DNA of 64,000 nt. Source: Steromphala cineraria. Taxonomy: Eukaryota; Mollusca; Gastropoda; Trochida; Trochidae. The stretch covers positions 32,680,171 through 32,744,170 of the forward strand of contig OU744723.1 of the NCBI GenBank assembly GCA_916613615.1. The letters are read 5' to 3'. The translations under genes were made by a program, and so were the position numbers. The notes under the pieces were generated by a model. That model was not told the origin of the DNA and ran no database searches. It worked only from the letters and a program-made list of their open reading frames with translations. Of this stretch, positions 35,241 to 46,285 are shown in pieces (the first letter of the stretch is position 1; every line of letters starts with the position of its first letter).

Positions 35241-36493
35241 TAGTGGTTAAATTGCCGTTTCTGGCGCAGTCTTCTCAAGGTTAAACGAAGGGGATATTTG
35301 TCATCCCCAAAGCAGTCAAGGAACTATGTTATGTTAACAAAATACTCTATATCATTACACACGTTGTTATTTTAAGTATGGGATCTATGCATAAGGCATT
35401 GTAAACTATATTCTCTGCGGCGTTATCGGCCAAGACTGTCTCATGGTCTCATACAACTATATTTGTAAAATTAGAGTTCAAATAAGTTCTACCAACAGTG
35501 AACAATTAAACTGACTAATGCCACAAAACTCCTTTGAATTAATTTAAAAAATATGATTTTACACTTTAAATTATCTAAATAAAAGTTATTGCAGAATTTT
35601 AGTGTCGAAAATATACCCATTCAAACCTATAAATTAAGAACATTTTATAAATCAGTAACAAACATTATGTTTTCTAAGATTTATATTTGATTAATCATCT
35701 GTAGCATATTAAAATACACGTATAAGTATTAAAGCATTGAAATCGTTTTTATATTCATTTACGGCGAGGAGATTAACAAAAGCCTACAGCTTGCTATGAG
35801 GGGGAATCCTTCCCCACTGTTTGTTTGTTATTAGAGGGGAAGCCTTATTCACTGCCAACGCTAAAAATAGACATCAAACCTCGGGGTATATAGGTCACAT
35901 AATGCGTCCCCAATATACCGACTGATACCGAGGACAAAGCAACCGTTACCCTAGCTGAGTGCAGTCAATGCCTTCCGAGCAGACCGATAGAAGGATATTA
36001 TCTTATGCTTCTTTTTTAATCGAATCTTATTCCTGTCCGCTCATCGGTCCAATCAAATCGCGTGATATCGGGTCGTGACGTCATCGCCGGAAATGATATC
36101 ACCGGAAGGGACGTTACCGCCGAAACCTGACGTCATCACCGGAAGTAGCGTTACCGCCGAAACGTGACATCATCACCGGAAGTAGTGTAACCGCCGAAAC
36201 GTGACGTCATCACCGTAAGTAGCGTAACCGCCGAAACGTGACGTCATCACCGTAAGTAGCGTAACCGCCGAAACGTGACGTCATCACCGGAAGTAGTGTT
36301 ATCACCGAAACGTGACGTCATTACCGGAAGTGATATTAACGCCGAAACGTGACGTTATTACCGGAAGTGATATTACCGCCGAAACATGACGTCATCACCG
36401 GAAGTGTCATCCCTTGACTGCTTTGGGGATGACAAATATCACCTTCGTTTAACCTTGAGAGGACTGCGCCAGAAACGGCAATTTAACCACTAC
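35241..36493. mobile_element. non-autonomous transposon with ~85-bp inverted ends
   Basis: The left end (35241-35325, starting TAGTGGTTAAATTGCC) is the reverse complement of the right end (about 36408-36492), with a few mismatches. Shared inner blocks include TTTCTGGCGCAGTC, CTCAAGGTTAAACGAAGG and TTGTCATCCCCAAAGCAGTC. The flanks TGAATAGAG and TGAATAGTC agree at 7 of 9 positions, which fits a roughly 9-bp target duplication and hence a Mutator-like origin (inference). There is no transposase; the interior holds AT-rich sequence and the GC-rich minisatellite at 36060-36410. Confidence 0.8.
36060..36410 (+). repeat. 37-bp minisatellite of CRE-like and ETS-like motifs
   Basis: About nine units with consensus GTGACGTCATCACC, then GGAAGTAGCGTAACC, then GCCGAAAC. 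Nearly every unit holds TGACGTCA (the palindromic cAMP-response element), and most hold ACCGGAAGT (the ETS consensus). Some units vary: GACATCATC, GACGTTATT, CCGTAAGT. The GC content stands out sharply from the neighbourhood. It lies next to the right inverted end of the element at 35241-36493 and about 0.7 kb upstream of the likely TRIM first exon. Whether it binds factors is unknown. Confidence 0.9.
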
Positions 36494-36677
36494 TGAATAG
36501 TCTGAATTACGAAGCTGATAAAATTGTTCCATATCATATCAAACGCATATGAGTATCAATACATTAATGGATAAATTATGTTTATCTTTAAAAGATACAA
36601 ATCAGATTGAGTATTCAATATAACCATCACTTTAAAGTATACATCCTAAAATGTATTTAGAGAGCACAGACTCTTAA

Positions 36678-36960
36678 AGGGGCAGTAGCACGTTTTTTGA
36701 TAATTTTATATTTTAAATTTTTCACTGATAATTATAAGTTAATGCTAATTGTATCATTTTGACAGTGACCATAATCTCATTACACAAACCAATCATCCAT
36801 AGTCAGAGGACAAAGTATGAAGATTCACATAAAATCCACTGGCGGCCATTTTGTGTGAACACCTTTAATTCATTTTGTGTAAGAAAAAGGAATTGCATGG
36901 CAAAACTTTGATGTTCCTGACATCACCTTATATTCCCCCTAAAAACGTGCTACTGGCCCT
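36678..36960 (-). mobile_element. TTAA-flanked MITE (complete copy)
   Basis: Inverted ends AGGGGCAGTAGCACGTTTT and AAAACGTGCTACTGGCCCT (one mismatch) are flanked by TTAA on both sides (36674-36677 and 36961-36964). Length 283 bp, non-coding. Related copies lie at 2732-3005 and 61867-61985. Confidence 0.9.
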
Positions 36961-37033
36961 TTAATATCTAGATTTTCCTCTAAAACAGGTTAACAATACA
37001 GATAGCACACTCATAAAGAGCCTCTTATTTACA

Positions 37034-37043
37034 GTCACGTGAC
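37034..37043. promoter_or_regulatory. palindromic E-box GTCACGTGAC
   Basis: A perfect 10-bp palindrome with a CACGTG core directly upstream of the presumed non-coding first exon of the TRIM gene. It matches the type of site bound by USF/MITF/TFEB-class bHLH-zip factors. The CACGTG core is not conserved in the duplicated 5' copy at about 20.0 kb. Confidence 0.4.
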
Positions 37044-37044
37044 C

Positions 37045-37140
37045 AGTCGCCAGCCCGGCAGACGGCAAGGCGAGTCGTCCATACAGTGGGAGAATCCGGT
37101 TTTGCTGTCAACATGTCCTGACGGTAACCACTGCATGAGA
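37045..37140 (+). other. presumed 5' non-coding exon of the TRIM gene
   Basis: Inferred from three facts: the TRIM start codon is preceded by a splice acceptor (TATGTTTACAG at 38769-38779), so a 5' exon must exist; GCATGAGA followed by the donor GTGAGT at 37141 is a good exon end; and this stretch is conserved in the duplicate at 20.0-20.15 kb. The transcription start is not resolved. It contains a two-codon upstream reading frame (ATG TCC TGA). Confidence 0.4.
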
Positions 37141-38779
37141 GTGAGTTATTTTGAGCCTTATTATTCTCGTAACTTGTTTCAAATTAGACTCCATCGTTAT
37201 CTGATCGTATCATAGCAGGGATTGACCGGGTTATATTTCAGATAAAGCGAATGTAGCAGTGGTCAGTTTCTACTTTCGGTTAGGGAACTGTCATGAAAGC
37301 GCCATAATTCACAATAATTGTATCTAATTAAACAGTTTCGGTATGGACTTATCTTGACTCTCACTCTACCCGCAATGTCACTCATATCTAATAACCAAGT
37401 TGATCTAACGTGAGTTACCCGACTCGCTGAGTGTACATTACAATCTGTTTAGGGTCTATACGAGTGTCTACTGTACACGCTCTACTTACAGACTGCCTTA
37501 AAGCTATGACTCAAGTTTTGTAGCGAAACATATACATTGAATACGATCACATAGTTACGTGGCGGGTTAAAGTAGATATATGTTTATTCATGTTAGATCA
37601 TTGAGTGTGGAAGTGTGAGGGTCTGTACCTATATCTTCGTTGTGTCAGCCTAATCTAACACTATTTTGCTATCTCTACCACCAGGGAAGATATAGTTTGT
37701 ATTTTAGATGTTAAATTCAAATAAAAATAATTTTTCATTTCCGAAGGCTATTATCAGGAATATATTGATTACTTCTTGATATCGATTTTTTGCATTTCTA
37801 ACATTGGCATACAATAAAATGAAAAGTAAATAGAATAATTCATGCACAGTAGAAAACAGTTGGATTTCTTCAAAAGGGTTGAAAAGCGTTTGTGCTCTGT
37901 ATTTGAAAGTTTTAAATCTAATTTTGAAATTCATACACAAAGTTTCAATTATATAGGAAATACAAAAGTAAAGTAAAACATGTTTAAGATGCTGCTAATG
38001 GGACCATGTCAATAGCAGCAACTTATTGCTAACCTGTTTACAGCAAATATGTTTTGTTCATCATTATTTATGATCATTTATCTTTGAGTGTGTTCAAAAC
38101 ATAGTTTCTTGAACTTATTTACAGAACGTCACTTTAGAATATGATTCATGATTTAAATGCATGTAAATTGAGACACTGAGTGGACAAGACAGTTGTGAAA
38201 GTCTAGTAAAACATATATAATAAGAATGTTAAAATTAGGTAGAAAATCATATATTCATGAGAGGAACAGAATGAGAGAGGATATTCATTTTATCTATTCA
38301 GAAGACATGCTCTTTATATATCATAGTATGTCGTCCTTAAAAAGGGCAATTTTTGCATTCGTCACATCAGGCAACTATTTCATGATTTCACTCTAGTGGT
38401 GATCAACATTATGGTATGGATTGTTGGCAAGGACGGGTCAATGATGTCATGATGTCAATAGCATGATGTCATAAAACAGCTGATCGGCTCTATTTTTAGT
38501 AACTCAAGTCAATATCACTTTTTTGTCGGACTCTGGGTCAGTGGGGTTAAGTCAATTTTATTTTCTGTCGACTGCCATGTGACCAGCGCTCGACCAATTG
38601 GATGACTAGAGAATAACTCTCACATAATGGTAAAGAATATCGCCTGTATAGCCAGATAAAAGATTATTCTACTGCTAGGACAGAATATCTCACTCACAAT
38701 AATACACAAAATCTCTTATGAACTCCAAAGTATATTTATCTCGCCGGTATTCTGACAGTTAACAATTCTATGTTTACAG
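37141..38779 (+). other. presumed first intron of the TRIM gene
   Basis: From the GTGAGT donor to the TTTACAG acceptor. The first 380 bp match 20150-20492. A cluster of ATGATGTCA motifs (about 38438-38473), which are AP-1/CRE-like half sites, lies in its last third. No other feature. Confidence 0.4.
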
Positions 38780-38786
38780 GTTCAAG

Positions 38787-40970
38787 ATGGCGACAGCAGG
38801 CAAGCTGCAGGACGACTTCCTGACTTGCAGTGTGTGTATGGAGGTTTATGTGCAGCCTGTAACACTAGCCTGTCAGCATACATTCTGCAAGAACTGCCTG
38901 GGGAAATATCTTCTGACAAAAGAAGAAGCTTTGAGAAACAAGACCATCCCCTGTCCGACGTGTAGACAAGAGACCCCAGTGCCTCACCCTGACAGACCTG
39001 TTGAAGATTGGGCGGGGCAGCTGAAACCAGGACTGCTTCTCACAGGACTCATGGACTCAGTTGTACAAGGTAACTTTCAAACAAATAAAACTTATTAACA
39101 CTCGATATTTCATATCAAGTATATAATCCAAATTCCTTTTCAAAATACACAATAAACATCTCAGTTGCTCACTTTTATGACATACGGAATGCAATATGAA
39201 ACCTATATGTAACTGCATCAAATGATAAATGGCATTTATTGAAAATAAGTACAAAGTTGTCCGTTTTAGCAGCTGTTGAAGTGAAAATAATGTATGAAAA
39301 TATGAACATGCACTGTTATACATGATTTTCGATGGTACTTTTCAGGACCTGATCTTTGCTCAGTGTGCAAGGAAGAAGGGAAGACAACTCCAGCCACACA
39401 CTGGTGTTCAGAATGTGAAGCTCTATTCTGTGATGGGTGTCTGATGCAACACAGTAGGATGCCAAACTCAAAGAAACACCAAGCTGTACCTGTCTCAGAC
39501 AAACAGCCTCGACAAAAGATATTTATCTGCAAGGAACATGACGAGAAGATGAAGCTCTACTGCACAGACCATGACAAACCCTTGTGCACTGTCTGCTGCA
39601 GTATTGCTCACAGAACATGTAAAGAGGTCGTCACAATCAAGGCTAAGCTGACAGAGGTCAAATCAAAACTTCATCTTCATCAGCAGAATTTAGCAGATAA
39701 AATTGATTTGACAAAAGTCGAGGTTAAAAAACTGGACGTGCAAGAGAAAAAACTTTTAGCTGATAGGTCCATGCTGGAATCAGAAATAAGGAAAACCATA
39801 CAAGAAGCTATCAATGCTCTGAAACAGAAGGAAAATCAGCTGATTACACAGGTAAAGGATCAAACAGAACAAGACACACAGATGTTGAGATCGATGATGA
39901 AGACAACACAATTGGATCTACAGCTGTACCAGCAGCAATCTCAGTCCATCCAGCAGGCCCTGGAGTTGGAGGATGAGGCGCAGATGTTTGAGATGTATCA
40001 GTCGTCTGGATCAGGAGCTGGAGCTGACGTCACAGGGACACAGAGGAAGGATAAAACAAATGTAGCTAGCCTGAACCTTGTACATACTCTTGAAAATCTT
40101 AAGAAAGAAATTGGAAAGATGGATGTGAAGATTCAACATACTGACAGAATAGACTTGACTGCTACCCCTGTACTGGATGAAGTTATTGAAGCATTAGAAA
40201 ATGTGGGAGACATTTGCGGGGTAACAGATAGTTTGGTTATGATCACTGGTGATACTAAGGTAACTCTTTTTGCTGATTGTAATAGATTCCTTTTGAAGTC
40301 ATGTTACACTAAAGCAGGACAGCAATGTTCAAGTGTACTCAAGGTGTCTGGTGATCCCGGGTGTATGACAGTTATCAGTGAAGGTAAGGTAGCTGTGTGT
40401 CTCTGCAACTCACTGTGTATCATCAGAGTTGCTGTGACTCCTGACCTGGCACTCCTGTCAACAATACAGACAAGTAAGAAGTACAGGGGTCTGTCTACTC
40501 TGGATCAATCAACACTGGTGGCTAGTTCCAAGTCTCCACCTTCTGTGGATCTGATTGATATGCAGGGAAACATCATGAAGACCTTCACAACACTTCCTAC
40601 AATTGGAAAGAGCTTCAGCAATCCTCGCTACACCCATGTGACCAGACAGGGCAATATCCTGGTGTCAGATACTGGTCTGAAGTCTGTCATCTGTCTGAAA
40701 CAGTCTGGAGACATTGTATTCACATACACACCTACTGGAGACAGAGCGCTGAGAGATCCACGGGGAATCACAACCACCAGTACAGGAGACATTCTAGTAG
40801 CTGACCATTACACACACAAAGTGATACATATCAGTAACTCAGGGGAGTTTATTAGAGACATTCTTACAGAAGAGAATGGTGTACAGTATCCAACTGGTCT
40901 GTGTGTTGATGGAGACAAACTGTGTGTTACAATGTGGAACAAGGGATTACACAAATACAGATTTGGTTAG
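38787..40970 (+). CDS. TRIM protein: RING, two B-boxes, coiled coil, NHL-like propeller
   Basis: Two coding exons, 38787-39069 and 39346-40970 (donor AG|GTAACT, acceptor TTTTCAG), give 635 residues. Residues 14-59 form a RING finger (C14-x2-C17 ... C29-x-H31-x2-C34-x2-C37 ... C56-x2-C59), the E2-binding module of ubiquitin ligases. Residues about 99-140 form a first B-box (C99-x2-C102 ... C115-x2-C118). Residues about 155-190 form a second (CKEHDEKMKLYC, CTVCC). A Lys/Glu/Gln-rich coiled coil spans about 195-330. The C-terminal 300 residues are a beta-propeller with NHL-type repeats, clearest in LRDPRGITTTSTGDILVAD and YPTGLCVDGDKLCV. This matches TRIM2/3/56/71-like proteins, a class strongly expanded in molluscs and often linked to immunity. 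The ATG follows a splice acceptor by 7 bases. The substrate is unknown. Confidence 0.95.
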
Positions 40971-42150
40971 GTTTGCATTTAGCTAGATGGTGATTTGATA
41001 ACGCTAATCGAGAGAGATCAATTTCAAAAATGAAATTTACACGTTTGAAAACATTTGTAAAGACACATTATACAATTTTCGGATTCAGTGAAAAATGTAA
41101 ATATCAATACTAATTTGACTGTTGATAAATCATTGAACTCATTGAAATAAGTTGTCTACATTGATGTCAAAAATGTTATTTATTCTTTAATTGATGATTT
41201 GATAGCAACATGACCTTGCAATAGTTATTATATTGGATGGAATTAGGACAAATCAGGTGTCACATGACTAAATATTGAATTTGCTTATTCAATTACTATT
41301 AAATTATTTTTCAATTACATGTATAGTTTGCGTTTACAGTATTCAACTACATCTACTTATTTTTTCATCATTATTTTGTGCTTTAATTATTCTGATTTAT
41401 GATTGTTTTGTAATATTGGTTTTTCAGTAAAATAGAAAACAAAAATACTAAAGGTTTATTAACTCACTTGTTCATATCAAATTTAAACTTAAATACTACT
41501 TAATGTAGTTCCTATTCATGCGATTGATTTCAAAATCTATTTTTATCCCAAAATCATAAAGGAGTGATTTTGTTTACAAACATGCCAGTCGGATCGCACG
41601 TGTAAAACGAGGAAATGGACATGTAATTTGTGAAACACATGCAGAGTGTCAATCATTCCCAGTAATGGATAAGAATTTGTTGGCAATGAATTGTCTGGTA
41701 TATTTCATGAAACTTTTCTTGAAAACTTGTGAGTGAATAAGTTTATTTTATAACTATATGGTTAAATGTTTGCCACGCTTTGATTTTAATTGTGTTGATA
41801 TGTCAGAAGACATGAACTTTGTATTTGCGATAATCATCATTAAGAATTGTTTATATGAAAAAGAAAAGAAAAACACAAGTATTTTGGTTATTATCAGTCA
41901 TATATAAATATATATTTTGAATTAAGTCATATAAGTTAATTACGATATGCAACATAAGTCGTAATAAAGCATGGCAGTTGTATCATTGGTCGGTCAAGAA
42001 AACCACATGGATTTGGAATTTTGTATTGCTTTACCAGTTTTTTACAAGTTACTGAATATTTTCGTTTAGCACGACAGAGCACAACGGGCTAGAACGTAAA
42101 AAGCGTGCAGCACGTGCAAGTCGTGCACTAAGAATGCGTGAATAGTGTGA
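40971..42150 (+). other. TRIM 3' untranslated/downstream region, shared with two other copies
   Basis: Blocks of this AT-rich stretch recur at 48-480 and at 23542-23736 plus 31709-32470, marking the duplicated unit. I see no further coding sequence. No polyadenylation site was assigned. Confidence 0.6.
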
Positions 42151-42179
42151 ATTGTACTTTCTAATCTGCTATGAAGCGC

Positions 42180-42395
42180 TCTGCACGACCACACAGGTCG
42201 GTACTTCCCGTATTCAGGTACCCAATTCTACAGCGGGGGGACTGAGTGCAATGTGGATAAAGTGCCTTGCCCAAGGTCAAAACACAGTGTAAAGCCCAGG
42301 TAACAAATTGTTGGTGTCTCCACCTAGATTCGAACCCGACTCTTTGGAGTCGCAGGCCAGCACGCTAGCCACTACACCACTGCGCTCCACAGAGT
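42180..42395 (-). repeat. tRNA-derived SINE with LINE-like tail
   Basis: On the minus strand it begins GGAGCGCAGTGGTGTAGTGG and CTAGCGTGC (A-box), then GGGTTCGAATC (B-box), giving a Pol III promoter. After the tRNA head comes CCTTGGGCAAGGCACTTTA, similar to the conserved 3' segment of MIR/L2-type SINEs, which helps the SINE borrow LINE machinery. The right boundary is near 42390 and the left near 42180. Confidence 0.75.
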
Positions 42396-43402
42396 GTTTG
42401 AAAACATGAACCCGTCATTGTCAGTAACAATGTTTAACATCGGTGTGTCTGCAAGTGGCATCATGTCACGAGTGACATTTCATAACTGTATCTTTACATT
42501 CAATATAAACATTGTGAAACCAACACCCTAAACACGTCGAGCTATAGATAACAGCTGATAACCCACACTCGATACAGGACAGTAATAATACTTGAATGCA
42601 AATTTGTTATCTTTAAAATAATTACATACAAACTAACATGTCTTCACCTTGTGAAAAAATGTCAGTTGAGTTGTAAAAACAATTGTATGGCCTCTCTGCT
42701 TCGGCATTAGGCTCTATTGGTATAATATTGTAAGACATTACAAAATTCTTGAATTTCATTGGTTTATTTTTATGGTTAAACAAAAGTTCGAACACGAATT
42801 TTTATGACGGGCGATTCCCCTCAATTTGATACACACTGCTTTAGAAACGAACTTATGACACGAGTCAACATGCATGCAGTCACCGTACGCTTCGGGGGTT
42901 GCTTCGTCTGAATACTAACTAAAAGTCTTTTATCATTGTAGTACTCGTGATTTTTATCTGTAGAGTTTGATTCTTATCAATATCATGCATGTCTATGTCC
43001 AGGAAATAGTGTGTTTTAAGCTAAAGGCTGAATTTAGATCAAGAAGCTACCGCAACCGGTTTTGGTTCAGTGATGTCAACTTTTCATGTCATAAGCACAA
43101 GACACTATAACGTCACAGTGTTGACCCAAGCACAACTTACGTTACGCCGTAGAAAAGCAATGACATGTAAACGCTTAAAAAAACTGGTCATGGTAGAATG
43201 GAGACCTAGTTGTTGTTTTTTTAATTTTCGTCGTTTAACAGATATTCAATACCGTTGATGTTACATTCGAAGCCTCACGCTCACATGTTTGTCTCCGAAT
43301 GACATCAACAGGTATCTAACCTACGTTAGACCATTAAACTTAAAAAACAACCAAAACAAACCAAGCTTTGATAAGTATTTTTGGCTAATAATAAATGTAT
43401 AA
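42396..43402. other. no recognisable feature
   Basis: AT-rich sequence; a 62-codon open frame at 43070-43258 has no motif. Confidence 0.5.
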
Positions 43403-43411
43403 ACTCTTCAC

Positions 43412-43604
43412 CATCTTCCTACGCAAAACCTAAAACGCCAGTTTCCAACTGTCAGTTTTATGCCTTGCTGATTAACCTTGAGTTTTCTGTGCTTGCTCTC
43501 TAGTCTGTAGGGGCACTATAGCAGCACAGAAAAGTAAAGTCTCTGCAGCAAGGCATAAAATGACAGTTCGGAAATTGGTGTTTTAGGCTCTGCGTAGGAA
43601 GATG
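43412..43604. mobile_element. foldback MITE with exact 9-bp target duplication
   Basis: The two halves are inverted copies of about 85 bp: CATCTTCCTACGC...CCTAAAAC and its complement, with TTTATGCCTTGCTG shared deeper in. ACTCTTCAC occurs directly before (43403-43411) and after (43605-43613). A perfect 9-bp duplication indicates a Mutator-type (or possibly hAT) mobilised element. The minus-strand open frame at 43500-43907 crosses it and is not a gene. Confidence 0.9.
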
Positions 43605-43747
43605 ACTCTTCACATGAATCTTGTGATTTAAATATTTTGGTTCAAACAGTACACTGTCTCTGAAAAAGGAAATGGAATGAAATGAGGGAACTTTAAAAAA
43701 AATATAATATACCCAGGAACAAAAGTTCTTTATATCATGGCTCACAG

Positions 43748-44231
43748 CATTCTCTCCCAAAAGAGGCAACTCAGTTATACGCCTAGATCCTGAGGTTCCG
43801 ACACATTGCCCAAGCTGTCCTAGCGGCAAAAAGTTGTAACATAAAATATCTCCCTTATTTCCAGCCAGTGAAAATATTATGTCTTTAGGTTTATTTTTCA
43901 TTAACAATGTGAGAGGGAAACAATTTGAAAATCAGATATGGATAGGGTTTTTCGTTAGAAAGAAACTGTTTTATAATTGTGTACATTATTATTTGTTTTA
44001 TGATCGATTTTATTTTACTGATCAACCAAATAATAGCTAATGAGAATGTAAAAAGCAATGGTTTGTAATAGGAAGATTTATCTCCCCTGGATGTTAAATT
44101 TTAACGAAAGTTTTGACAAACCACACGGAGATGGCCGAGATTTTGCGATTGACCACTTTTGAAACGGCGTCGCCGTAATAGAACAGAGGCTAATTCAGGT
44201 ATGACTGAGTTGCCCCTGTGGGGAGAGAATG
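43748..44231. mobile_element. MITE family M, longer copy
   Basis: Inverted ends CATTCTCTCCC and GGGAGAGAATG, with subterminal AAAAGAGGCAACTCAGTTATACG against ATGACTGAGTTGCCCCTGT, extend about 40 bp. The flanks GGCTCACAG (43739-43747) and GGCTAACAG (44232-44240) agree at 8 of 9. It shares GGAGATGGCCGAG near 44130 with the copy at 4904-5185 but is 200 bp longer. Confidence 0.85.
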
Positions 44232-44580
44232 GGCTAACAGGAACTTTGGCCAGCTATTGACATGCTCTAATCTGGTACTCCACATCGAAACGTTGCTCAC
44301 GGTTTCAATGTTCATCCGAACACATTATGAAAGTTTTGGCAACGACACAAACAAACATAGCAGTATAAAAATTTAAAAAAAAATACATATGGCTCCAAAG
44401 ACACCCATACTAAAAAGATGTAAACAATAAAATCATTTGTTTACACATTAGTTGTGGTTGAAGTGATCTTGAAATATTTTTTGTCCTCCTTAGGTCCCAT
44501 GGTAGTTAGTGAGTAGTATTCTATAAAAAGTCATTCGAGTGTTAATAATTAAAAAGTAGTTCCGTTTCTTTGCACGAGAT

Positions 44581-44602
44581 GGTAACACACATGTGTGTTA
44601 CC
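44581..44602. repeat. perfect 22-bp palindrome
   Basis: GGTAACACACA and its exact complement join without a spacer. No neighbouring gene gives it a role. Confidence 0.8.
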
Positions 44603-46089
44603 AACTCATTGTTATCTAAGGAGTGATCTCACCAAGGTTGAGTAATAATTCTTGTTGTATTTGATAAATTAGTTTTTGGACAGTCTACTCCAGTTAACAG
44701 AAAACTGATGATTTGTTTTTCTCCTTTATGAACCATATCAACTGACCTTGATCTTTTTGGACTAAGTAAGATAAAAGAGGAGGCTTCGTGTCACACAAAC
44801 ACACGCTGCTGTATCTGCTGTCCAGTCTTATGGACTCCTCACTAGTTTACATTACTTAAAACATAAACAACAAAGGGCCATCGGCTTACATGAATATGAC
44901 TAAAAACAAATGTATATTTTTATGATCGAATATTCTAATGTGCACAAATACACCTTTTTCACGAGACGCCAGTATAAAAAAACACTTCAATTTTGATTTT
45001 GAACGTAAACAGAGCTAACACTGTACACATTTAGCTGTTTTTGGATTAGGTCTAGCGCACCAGTGTGTATTGTTCAACATTTAACACGTGTTCTAGATGA
45101 CTATGATAAAAAATATGATAATGGTTCATATTTGCCTTGTGTAGAAACATTACAATTAATTATATTTAATAGATTGATCATTTTGAAATACAATTTTTTT
45201 TTATCAATTTTAAATAATAAAATTTATTAAATTTTGCTACCTGTATAGTGTGAATATTTTATTAACGACTGTCAATCAATCTATTTGGATCATGATTCGA
45301 CGGTCATGCATGTTCATTTTAGCAGTTTTATGAGTGTTATGTCAATGTCAGCGACCTGAAATAGACACTTTGCCCTTTAGATACACTTATGATGATGAAG
45401 AAAGAAATGCCTTATCTGTATTATCAAAGCATACTTGTATGTCTCGTTTGGATTGACCTAGTTAGGGTTGAGTGTTAAATAGTTTCCCACTCTGGCATTG
45501 AGTTCAAGAAATAGTTCCCCACCACGGCATTTGGTTTAAAAAATAGTTCACCATCATGGCATTGGCTTCATAAAATAATCCCACGCTCGGCGTTCAAGTG
45601 CACAAGGGTGCATCTAACTTGATAATATCGTCTCACTATGTAACTATTACTTATAACGCATTCACTTGTTTTTCTAACCCATGCATTGGAGACAACAGTG
45701 TTCATGTGACTGAAACAAATACTGTGATTAGGTTTATGAAAAACGTTTCTTTAACAATTCATAGCAAGTGAGAGCCTTGCCTTCACAGTCGTGTTATCTC
45801 GTTTGAGATTGAAGATAATAAATAATTTATTCTTAACTAAAGCAAGCAAGTAATCAGAGATATAAGTATATATTGTTGAACCCCTCAAACAACACACTAT
45901 TGGTGGGATGTGTGCTGAAGCAAGCTAAGTCTATTCATCGATTGCTTATAGATCCAAAAGACGGAAAAAGCCGTTTGTTTGGACTGTCTGTTATCATATC
46001 ATCATAAAATATTAAAAGAGCGCTGTTTCTATGCTCAACAAGAAAACAAAGTGAATAATAAAGAGTCGCAGTTGGTGAACCTCCCGATA
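44603..46089. other. intergenic, with a small degenerate tandem repeat
   Basis: AT-rich. At about 45478-45605 there are four diverged units of roughly 32 bp with AATAGTTCCCCACCACGGCAT. Nothing else is recognised. Confidence 0.5.
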
Positions 46090-46285
46090 GTAATGTGTTA
46101 CCAGCCGAGATCTGACGGAGGACAAGTTAGTTAAGTCCTTGAGATATTGCCATACTGTTAATCGTTTGATTATGCCCCAAGTGGACAGTGCTGGCCAAAG
46201 TGGGACGGCGTATTGGATGATCCTTTTACCGTACTAAGCCATGACTACCGAACTCACGGGGTCAGAAATTGCTACAATTAGCTAA
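46090..46285 (+). pseudogene. relic last exon of a PAN-domain gene
   Basis: The end of this stretch reads GGVLDD-like residues followed by RTHGVRNCYN and TAG, matching the last exon of the gene at 16538-16788 (ALDD ... THGVRNCYN, stop). FDY before a Cys-containing segment is also shared (FDYAPSGQCW against FDYLTD). Upstream, RYCHTVNR lines up with the DCTT part but in another frame, so one base has been lost near 46163. No other exons were found. It is a dead copy 30 kb from its relative. Confidence 0.6.

Noticed and set aside
43500..43907. 135-codon open frame on the minus strand as a gene
   Set aside because: It runs across one MITE and into another, and has no domain or splice context.
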